Assembly (NCBI GenBank): GCA_022036555.1 | Contig: CM039120.1 | Coordinates: 23,154,227-23,218,226 of the forward strand | Length of the DNA stretch: 64,000 nt | Direction: 5' to 3' | From: Microstegium vimineum | Lineage: Eukaryota; Streptophyta; Magnoliopsida; Poales; Poaceae | In this document: in pieces, positions 56,029 to 64,000 of the stretch | Numbering within the stretch: position 1 is the first letter of the stretch | Layout: every line of letters begins with the position of its first letter | Program-made: the position numbers and the translations under genes | Notes under the pieces: model-generated | Seen by the model: the letters and a program-made list of their open reading frames with translations, nothing else | Databases searched by the model: none | Told to the model about the DNA's origin: nothing

Positions 56029-57180
56029 TGTTGATGGTAATTAACTCATATTATAAACAATCAATTAAACCAATGCAAAGGGTATAAAAATGATGACCAC
56101 TGTAAAATAGGGTTTAAACTGACAATATTCCATATGTTTTGATGAATTATGACTTTATAGAGATTAAACGGGAAAAACAGCAGTTGGGATCAAGTTACAA
56201 CTATAACAGATTGATTTATTGCGTAACCATGATGGACTCTAGTGTTGGAAGGATCTAGAAGGTGCTATAGGACACCAAAACAAAGTGGGAGCCTAGCGGC
56301 CGCTAGGGGGGACCGGCCGGCCCCAACCCTAGGCCGGTCGCCCTAGGGGGAGTCCTACTCCCCCATGACTTCATGTGGCGGCGCCCTAATCGACCTATAA
56401 ATGCAATCTAAGTCGTTGTTCAAGGTTGGTTTGATCTAAGGGCCACAATTCATCCTCTAGAGGCATCCTACAATTCATAATTCATATAGCTAGTTAGGAT
56501 CAGAGGTGTTTCTTGAAAGGATAACCTCTCTAGAGCCGGCTAGGTTTAGAATCTAGTCTTGTATTAGAATTAGAAGAAAGAGAGAAAGGAAAGAGATTTG
56601 GAGGAAGTGTCGGCTTGTCGGTGCTGCTTCTACGCCTTGTACCTACAGATTCAAGATCATGTACCACGATCTTTTTTCTAATATCACTATGGTAATCAAC
56701 TTTTGTTTGCAAGTAAGTTTTTATCATTTAATTATTGTTATTTAGGTTAGTGACTCTCTTTTGAGTACTTTATTTCTATTCACTCTAGGAGTAAAGTTGC
56801 TTTTATAGTGTAAGTGTGGTGCTTAGACTTGTTATCTCATAGATGTACCTAGTATTCCGGATCGGTGGTAGCTCACAGGGGTGACTCTTATAGCCCTGTT
56901 GAATCTTCTATAGTCCACCTCCCGTCTATAGGCCTAGCAGGATCTTAGTTGCTTAGGAGTGTCATACTCTTTTTGCAGCCTTCTAAAGTAATTATCTCCA
57001 TGAACCTTAATAAATACATCAAGATAAAACAGAACCAGAAAACCTTAGTGATCCCTCCTATCTTTTAACTTCTTAGTCTTTATTTGTTACTCAGGGATTA
57101 CACTCTTAGACTTAAGTAAATCACAACCGTTCTTTTGGGTTTGATATTAAAACTAGGTCATTCTGGTGAAGTGTTACATC
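56029..57180 (+). repeat. Family D 3' LTR, right end uncertain
   Basis: Starts TGTTGATGGTAATTAAC. A GGCCGGCC-containing block (56318-56345) lies upstream of a TATA box TATAAATG at 56396-56403. The U5 shares the TAGTCCAC...CCTAG pattern with the minus copy. No TGT...CA end was found; it fades by about 57180. Confidence 0.65.
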
Positions 57181-57643
57181 CTTAAGTTTGGATAAACCAA
57201 CACTAGACGCGTTTGGTTAATACTGACTGGACTCTTTCAGCGTTCGATGCTCATTCAGCATCTAGATAGAGCCTAAGGTAAGCCACCGGACACATCTGGT
57301 CCCTCTAAGAACAACGTCTAGTGCATGGATGAATGCTCTTTCAAGAGACCAAAGCTCCCACTTGCACCACAAACTTCTACTAGCAAACACCAACCAACTT
57401 TAGCTCAGTATCAAGGTAAACTCACTCTTAAAGTTTTTTCTTATGTTAAGTTCATACACAACATCACTTATGTTCATGACTATGTATATGTGTGTTAGTG
57501 TGCTCTCAAATTTTCACCACATGATTAGATAGCACACTAGGTTTAATGCACATGCAACTAGTTAGATCACCTAGCGGCACTTGATAACTGAATCACCAAA
57601 CATTTCTCCTCTCTTAATACACTACTAAATCTTGACCCTATTG
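57181..57643. other. Unassigned, possibly a Copia LTR scrap
   Basis: No ORF. CCGGACACATCTGGTCCC near 57287 resembles the CCGGACGCG units of Sirevirus-like LTRs in reverse. Too weak to classify. Confidence 0.3.
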
Positions 57644-58140
57644 CACTGACCAGTTTTTGATGTTATAACCCTAAAATAGATGCGATAACCTTGTTTTGCA
57701 TCCATTTCTCGTCTGATGCAAGCCGATGCAAGTGGTCCCGATGCAAGAGCCTTTCGCATCGGTTAAGTGTTGTTGATGCGACAAGGAACTATTGCATCGT
57801 CCATCAGATTTCTCTCGCATCAAAATTGAGAGATGCAATTGCTTATTGCATCGAAATCATGTGGATGCAATACATCTATTGCAACGACTACTATTGGGTG
57901 CAATAGACTATATTGCACCAACTAATGTTGGGTGCAATAGACTATATTGCATCACCTTTTAATTTGATGCAATGAGTCCTATTGCATCACCATTTTGGCT
58001 CGATGTAAGAGAAACTATTGCATCGACATTATGTTTGAAGCAAAAAAAGAAGTGTTGCATCAGCATTTAGTTGGATGCACAAGTAACTATTACATCGTCA
58101 TGAGGTTGGATGTACAAGCAAATATTGCATCGAATTCATT
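57644..58140 (+). mobile_element. CACTA-like terminus with subterminal repeats
   Basis: CACTGACCAG at 57644-57653 is close to CACTA-superfamily tips. It is followed by about twenty TTGCATCG/GATGCAA units in both orientations from 57690 to 58135, often as GATGCAAT...ATTGCATC pairs. Dense short subterminal repeats in both orientations are a CACTA feature. The opposite terminus was not found in the window. Confidence 0.5.
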
Positions 58141-60259
58141 GCATACAAATTCATAATAATGCAGAATACAATGGCACAAAAAGGGTATCATATTAATAAT
58201 TAACTTGAATCATCATCATTCAATAGTTTGTACAATATAATGAAGTCAAAGGTCTTCCTGTTTGAAAAAAGACAATCATAAACTAAAATACATGTCTCTT
58301 AGCACAGATGAACATGACATCTTTCTCATTGCACAATATTTGATTCATTTTAGCTTGCCAACACTCCCTCAAGGTTGATCATCCTAAAAAAGTCAAAATT
58401 ACATGCATTAGTAATATATAGTTGATCACACAGTAGGAATCAAACAAGACCACACAAGATAGATAACTGAAAACAATATTTAAGTGTTTAATAAATAAAA
58501 TGGATATTGATTCATGTATGAGTTTTGCAACTCATAGCACATGCAAAATAAAGGCAGAATTATGTTTAGAACATATTTGTTCATGACTGCTCTCATTAAT
58601 ACAAGTGAAATTGTGAAAAGGATCTCGCGTTAGATTGTCACTTACTCTACATTCAGTATAAGCACAAGGTCAAAATGCATTTCCTAGCTATTTTTTGGCA
58701 ACACAGAAAAGAAAGACTTCAAGGCATCGTCACTGATTATACCTTGACGACCTAGATGTTGGTGTATGGACCTTCAATCCCAACTCCAGTTCAGTGAGTC
58801 TCCACTCAAACAAAAGAGCAGCAGCAACATTTTCAACACTTACACGTTCTAGTTGTCGTACTGGAAGATATCCAGCATCATCTCCTCTTGTGAGTTAATG
58901 TTCTGGTGGCAGTATACCTGCGGACAGAAGACATAATATATAATACACGAAATTGCAGTACAATGGTGGTATTGCTGCTGCCTATGTGTACGTGCATATC
59001 TTGATCGGAGCAGAGAAAGGCACTTGTTGTAGCATGGACAGTCATCAATAGGCAATCAACAATGCCAAATTCCTCATTGATAACCAGTAGAGCATGAATG
59101 TATATTAGTATGTTATAAGTAACGAGCAGTGGTACCACAGTGGCAGCACTGGAAGATACTCAGCATCCAAAGGGCATGGAATACTAAGATACAAAGGACA
59201 TGCGTCTTTTATCATTTTGCAGTTACAATATGTCAAATTATTCTTTTGCATAATTTAAACTTACTAGCCAATCAATAAAGAACCAGACACATTCAAAAAT
59301 CAATATGTATTCAGTTTTTTTTATAAAAACTATGGCAGCTTATGCAAGCTGTCTGAACTTTATTGAAATAAAAATTACCATTACACAGACCAACACTGTG
59401 TGCAGCACTGATACATATTGCTGGAATGTTGAATATTTATGCACTAAAAATGAACATGTTTGACACCAGATACATGGTCAACACCTCCCTGACACCGGCT
59501 TGATTCAACCCCAAGACATAACCAGTAACACAGAAACTTGTTCAGTTCAGTGAATGAGTAAAATTAGGCAGCCAAGCTACGGGCTTTGTTATGGATTCAC
59601 ACTGAAACTCTAAGGAGTGCATGATATATTTTCCTAGCTCTTGTGTGTATTGGCATTGAGATTCAGGCAATCGAGCAGACCTTTGTGCAGAAACCTTACA
59701 ACTCTACACATGTGTTAGATATAATAACAAGGACCACTAACAACTATAGTCTTCACTACATCACGATTTAGAGAATGGCTAATCCTTTTGTCATTGCCAG
59801 TGCATCAAAGTTATAATGGCAGACCCAAGGATCAGTACAAAGAGGCATGCTACCTGAATAATCCAAAAGTTGAAAGAGGCATGCACTCCCCAAAATGAGT
59901 GTTGGTGCATACAGAATTATTTGATGCGAAGGAAGCCAAACAAAGGACATAAAGATTACTCCTTTACGGATTGCTACTTTTAGGACAAGGAATGGCATGA
60001 TCAAAAAATATTAACCAGTTAACCTCAAGCAAGCAAGTTTCAGACCATGGAGTCAAATCGAACAGTGTGATGGCATCTAATAACCTATATAGACCACTAA
60101 TGAAGCAAGCATATATATCAGCGTAGCTAGATCCACGCACACATAAGCACAATATAGACCATTCGGATGGGGGGAGGAAGAGGAGGATGGCATGCAGGGT
60201 TGAATGGATGGGATGGCCAGCACCGCCGAGCCCGAGCGTGCGTGCGTGCGTGTGTATAC
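58141..60259. other. Unassigned; intron-like or transposon-internal DNA
   Basis: AT-rich with no long frame. A minus-strand acceptor-like CCGCAG at 58919 precedes a short frame (58918-58851) reading VYCHQNINSQEEMM and a stop, which could be spliced in phase 0 to the exon at 60260; I cannot identify it. Confidence 0.3.
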
Positions 60260-60424
60260 CTTCCAGTCAACGGCGTGAAAGAAGCCGACGAAGGAGTCGA
60301 CGGCGGGTGTGAAGCCGGTGCGAAGCTCGGAGGAGACGCAACCGAAGAGGTCGGCAACCACGTCGGCATGCTCGTTGAGGGCCAAGCGCACCTCCTCCAC
60401 CGTGCGGCCGAGCACCGGCGGGCG
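60260..60424 (-). CDS. TMEM18-like exon
   Basis: A minus-strand exon with acceptor CCCGCAG at 60425 and donor AAG|GTATAC at 60260/60259. Its peptide ends ELRTGFTPAVDSFVGFFHAVDWK, preceded by LNEHADVVADLFGCVSSE. This resembles the N-terminal part of plant TMEM18-like proteins, small nuclear-envelope/ER membrane proteins in which EPWL and the first membrane helix normally follow DWK. I could not find that next exon to the left within the window. Either the intron is long and the continuation is lost, or only this exon was captured by the CACTA-like element starting at 57644. GC-rich composition contrasts with its flanks. Family assignment is from memory of motif pattern, not a search. Confidence 0.5.
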
Positions 60425-61659
60425 CTGCGGGCGAGGTCCCAACCAGCGTGCAGTTAGTGCAGTTAAATGCAAGCCTCCAGCAACAATGTCAACCTGCAAG
60501 TAAGATGTTGGAGTATATGCAGCAAGTGAGTTTCTACAATCCATAGAGAATGTGTGCTTCATATGTAAGCATGACCAAATAATTTTTTGACATGTTCATA
60601 TAAGGAGATAGTTTCACACCAGAAATGATCATGTTTAATTCAGTGGACAAGCAGGTTCCATACAGGCATACATCGGCTTGTTTAATCCAGCCAACAAGCA
60701 AAACATAGGTTTCAAACAAAATTATCATGCCATCAGACAACTAAGGCTGAAAGAATTAAGATTGAAAATTATCGTACCATCAGACAACTGACTGAAAGAA
60801 CTAAGATTGAAACAAGACTGAAAAATATCATGCCTTCGGTAGAATTTCTTTACTGTCCAGCAAAAGACAACTCACCATGGCTTCTTATTTTCCATACTAG
60901 TATTAATTTGCTGGATATGTATTTATCAAACTAACAAACAAGTAAGACAATATAGTAGCTTTGTTCTATTTAATTTTGAGAAACCGGAAATAGTGTCAAT
61001 TGTTTTTTTTACTGAAACCAAGACATGCAAAAAGTCATTCTACCATTGAAAGACCAAAATCATTCAGTTAACAATTCTATTGATTGAACATTCTGTTACA
61101 GAAAACAGTCAGTTACCACTGATAGCAAAAATACTACACCAAAAACACAAATAGAAACTAGAAATAATACCACCTCCTAATTGACTGAATTATTCAGTTA
61201 TCAATTCAGTGATCATGTCTAAACACATTCAGCTATCAATTCTATCGAACTGAAAACATAGATCTTGCAGTTGCTATCCCAAAATATATTAGCAGTTAAC
61301 TGACAATAGTATTATTGCAGTGCCTACCTAATTACACACTTTCAGTAAACCAACAAGCTCATTTGGAATTACCATGCAGGACGGCGGCGAGGACAGAGGC
61401 AACGAGGGCGGCAGGATGTGAGCAGCAGCAGGCCCGGTGGGCAAGGGCGCCCTTCCTCCACCATTTGTGCTATGGAATCAAGGGTAAAAGCAATCTGCTT
61501 CTTGTTTCCTAACAATTAAAACTGCACGAGAAAAACAAGCAGAGGATTTTTATCCTTTTTTCCTTCATCGTAATGGAGAATTTGGAGTTGTTACTAAAGA
61601 ACAAAAAGGTACCAGAGGCAGAGGAGCATCAGAGCAAAGAACAGAGAGAACCAGAAAAT
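60425..61659. other. Mostly unassigned, one GC-rich exon-like patch
   Basis: AT-rich with repeated ATTCAGTTA(A/T)CAATTC phrases at 61064-61245. A GC-rich patch at 61372-61470 can be read as a minus-strand exon with a GT donor (CATG|GTAATT) but has no recognisable domain. Confidence 0.3.
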
Positions 61660-61971
61660 TTAGGCTGTGGTAAAAGTCAATGCCGACAAAAAAAAAAGCT
61701 CCCAGCAACCTGAGAGTAGTTCGAAGAAACCACGCTTGCTCGCAGGGCCTTGGTCGTGACGAGGCGGGATGGATGGAGTTGCGGATCTGAGGCATAGATA
61801 GCAAATAGCTTCAGTTGGGGTTGGGGAGCTCAGTTTCGCACAATAAGAAGGGGATTCCGGCAGGGGCGGACGAACCTCGTGGGTGCTCGTTGCCGGCGAG
61901 TGGCCAAGGGCCCGACAAACACCAAGCGTAGGGTTGGGGCGGAGGTCCCCAATCTCTTGCGGATCCGCCAT
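61660..61971 (-). CDS. Possible first exon, unknown protein
   Basis: A minus-strand ATG at 61971 in a good context (CCATGGCGGATCC) opens MADPQEIGDLRPNPTLG. A GT donor follows ATSTHE (CACGAG|GTTCGT, near 61877), so only about 31 codons may be coding. Upstream on the plus strand lies the long G-run (C-run on this strand). It may be the 5' end of the gene that supplied the TMEM18-like exon, or a separate captured piece. No domain recognised; the longer unspliced frame to 61660 is probably not real. Confidence 0.3.
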   Translation of the reverse strand: MADPQEIGDLRPNPTLGVCRALGHSPATSTHEVRPPLPESPSYCAKLSSPTPTEAICYLCLRSATPSIPPRHDQGPASKRGFFELLSGCWELFFLSALTFTTA

Positions 61972-62078
61972 GGCTGGTCGCGGGGGGGGCAAGGAGGATC
62001 CGGCGTGGGCACGGAGGCGGTGAGGAGATCGGTGCAGGCATGAGCAGGAGGTCACGGACTCACGGTCGCCAGTCGCCG

Positions 62079-62124
62079 GGGGGGTGGGGGTGTGGGGTGT
62101 GTGGGTGGGGGGGGGGGGGGGGGG
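62079..62124 (+). repeat. G-rich tract with an 18-G run
   Basis: Runs of G5-G7 separated by T or GT, then 18 consecutive G at 62107-62124. Enough G-tracts to form a quadruplex on this strand; also prone to sequencing length error. Confidence 0.85.
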
Positions 62125-62911
62125 AGGAGAGGTTGAAGACGAGGTTGCGTCTGTAGATAAGAGTGGTCGCGTGTAAGCATGTGCGTGTTGTGGGTCTAAA
62201 ATACGGCCGCGCGTAATAAAGCCTTTACCAAATTTTTAATTGGGTGCGCGCGGGAGACACGGCGGGGTGGGGGAAAAATGGCGGCCGATGGAAAATTTTG
62301 TAACCCTAAAGTCAAAAAAAAAACTGAACCTGATTAGATGTACTGGGCCAAAATAAAACTGAACCTGATTAGATGTACTGGGTGAAAAAACTACTTGGCG
62401 ACCGGTGAAAATTTGTGGAGCTTAATTTTTTTAAAAAAATTAAATCCAAGATCACGTGTGATTGGTCTCGTAGATTGTGACAATTTTTTAAAAAAATTAA
62501 ATCCAAGATCACGTGTGACAATTATTGATCTCGTCGAGATCGAGAATATTGGTTTTCATTATTTTTTCAATCTAAGGTAGTTTAGACAGTTCAAAAAAAT
62601 CTAAACTATGATACATGGAGTTGAGCTTAGCATGTTAAAGTTTGAGATTTACAAAGTTTGTTAAACTCATCCGTATCTATATTAGTTGTTTTGGTCAACT
62701 TTTCATTTGACAAAATTTAAACCTGTCAAATTTTAGATTTTTAAATTTTGACAGCTTCAAATAAGTTTTCAAAACATTAGATTGTCTCAACTAGAAAAGT
62801 TATGAATATCAAGTTTGATCAACTCATCAAGATCTATATTTGTTATATATGTTATTTTTTCATCTGAGAAAGTGTTAGGAAATTTTAGTTCTAATAGGAG
62901 TAAGATCAAAA
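62125..62911. other. AT-rich sequence with short direct repeats
   Basis: AACTGAACCTGATTAGATG occurs twice, near 62323 and 62357. AAATCCAAGATCACGTGTGA occurs twice, near 62440 and 62499, each preceded by TTTTTTAAAAAAATT. From about 62630 a diverged copy of the direct repeat found at 63266 begins. No genes. Confidence 0.6.
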
Positions 62912-63170
62912 CAAGATGATAGATATTGTTTCTAGAAAAATACTGGGAAAAAAAAACCATCGCATTTCGAGTTAGTATGAGAGAGAAAAACTAGTTACAA
63001 GTTCCAACTACAGATTAAAAAAATGAAATCACACTTGTTCATCGTGAACAAGTATGATTTGTTTTTTTAATTTGTAGTTGAAAATTGTAACTAGTTTTTC
63101 TCTCTCATACTAACTTCAAATGTGATGGGGGTTTTTCCTGTATTTTTCGAAAATTAATACCTATCATTTG
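62912..63170. repeat. 260-bp foldback (inverted repeat)
   Basis: Two arms of about 128 bp centred on TCG at 63042-63044 (CTTGTTCA...TGAACAAG). The inner 85 bp are nearly identical, including AACTAGTTTTTCTCTCTCATACTAAC opposite its complement; outer parts diverge more. No coding. It could be a MITE or a siRNA-generating hairpin. Confidence 0.88.
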
Positions 63171-63265
63171 AGTTGGTTCATCTATTAATGTGACTAATTT
63201 TAAAATAATTTAAATTTTTATTTCAAAAAATGGTAACTTGAAATCAGTTTTCGAAATTCTAAATG

Positions 63266-64000
63266 GCTTCAAATAGAAAAGTCATGAATACCAAGTTTGT
63301 TAAACTCATCAAGATCTTTGTTTTGGTCAACTTTTCATTTGACAAAGTTTGGACAATTCAAATTTTAAAATTTTAAATTTTGAAACTTCAAACTAGTTTT
63401 AGAAACCATATATGGTCTCAACTAGAAGAGTCATGAATACCATGTTTGGTCAACTCATCAATATCTACATTTGTTATATTGGTCATTTTTGCATTTGAGA
63501 AAGTGTTAGAAAAAGTTTAGTAGTAAATTGACAAGTCTCTCGTAGAGTTTCATAAACTCTTGGTGAGATTCATAATTTTATGACTAATGTTTATTAACAC
63601 GTTCTCAAATAGAAAAATGGTCTATATAAAAAATATAGATCTTGATAGGTTATGACACATTTATATTCAAAAGTTTTTCAGATGAGGTCATTTAGTGTCT
63701 CATTTGACAAAGTTTGACCAAGTTAAATTTTGAATTTAAAAAAAATGATACCTTGACACTAGTATTTAAAATTATAAATGGCTTCAAATAGAAAAGTCAT
63801 GAATACCAAGTTTGTTAAACTCATCAAGATCTACATTTTTCATTTTGGTCAACTTTTCATTTGACAAAGTTTGGACAATTCAAATTTTAAATTTTAAATT
63901 TTGAAACTCCAAACCAGTTTTAGAAACCCTATATGGTCTCAACTAGAAAAGTTATGAATACCAAATTTTGTCATCTCATCAAGATCTATATTTGTTATAT
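63266..64000 (+). repeat. Direct repeats, about 215 bp, offset 515 bp
   Basis: GCTTCAAATAGAAAAGTCATG... starts at 63266 and again at 63781 and matches for at least 215 bp to the window end, with a third diverged copy around 62630-62860. The style (GTCATGAATACCAAGTTTG, CTCATCAAGATCTA) is common inside grass CACTA elements, so this may be the same element as 57644. Attribution is inference. Confidence 0.75.

Noticed and set aside
57690..58135. CRISPR-like array of short repeats
   Set aside because: Units are about 8 bp, in both orientations and irregularly spaced. The rest of the window is plant retroelement DNA.
58849..59138. Minus-strand ORFs of 68-86 codons
   Set aside because: Overlapping frames without recognisable domain. 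Only the possible short exon 58918-58851 is mentioned.
61565..61971. 131-codon ORF MTSCSCLHRSPH... reaching 62055
   Set aside because: Upstream codons are GC-rich leader-like sequence. ATG 61971 has the better context and the frame runs past a good GT donor.

Overview
The window looks like transposon-dense intergenic DNA from a large grass genome. I base this on several Ty3/gypsy lineages, Sirevirus-like Copia LTRs with C-tract 3' ends, a CACTA-like subterminal repeat block and nested solo LTRs. A panicoid grass is my guess; species is not determinable here. I see no intact conventional host gene, tRNA, rRNA or CRISPR array. Nearly everything is retroelement sequence in various stages of decay.

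Layout. 1-8284: minus-strand Tat-lineage Ty3/gypsy element A (left end outside the window). Its Gag-Pro and Pol frames are full length, broken only by TAG codons. 8741-8986 plus 19216-20201: one Copia LTR split by element B. 8987-19215: plus-strand element B, a diverged relative of A with both LTRs, a target-site duplication, a 2.1-kb in-frame pol deletion and a five-exon antisense gene of the plant-mobile-domain type. 20202-23667 and 27984-30464: two copies of a second gypsy family (C), both truncated. 23668-25990, 30465-31780, 34696-40385, 48093-48872, 51306-52782 and 53216-57180: pieces of a third gypsy family (D) with a GGCGCC-type primer-binding site, a CCHC Gag and a long non-coding 3' part. 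40388-48092: minus-strand chromovirus-like element E with an extra ORF before gag and a long 5' LTR; its 3' end is missing. 48873-49993 and 53581-55392: two solo LTRs with perfect 5-bp duplications. 57644 onward: CACTA-like subterminal repeats, then sequence holding a TMEM18-like exon, GC-rich exon-like pieces, a long G-run, a 260-bp foldback and about 215-bp direct repeats to the window end.

The most interesting content is the antisense gene in element B. Five exons on the strand opposite gag-pol, all joined in phase 0, have a TATA box 117 bp upstream of the start codon. The gene encodes a plant-mobile-domain-like protein with a basic/Pro-Ala linker and a C-terminal coiled coil. Element A carries the 3' end of the same gene in the same antisense position, so it belongs to the family and is not a one-off insertion. 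Both elements also share a stop-start overlap (TAATG or TGATG) between Gag-Pro and Pol, which suggests coupled reinitiation. Six of six internal stops in element A are TAG, at positions where the sister copy encodes Gln in at least five cases. This fits CHG-methylation-driven C-to-T decay, although read-through has not been excluded.
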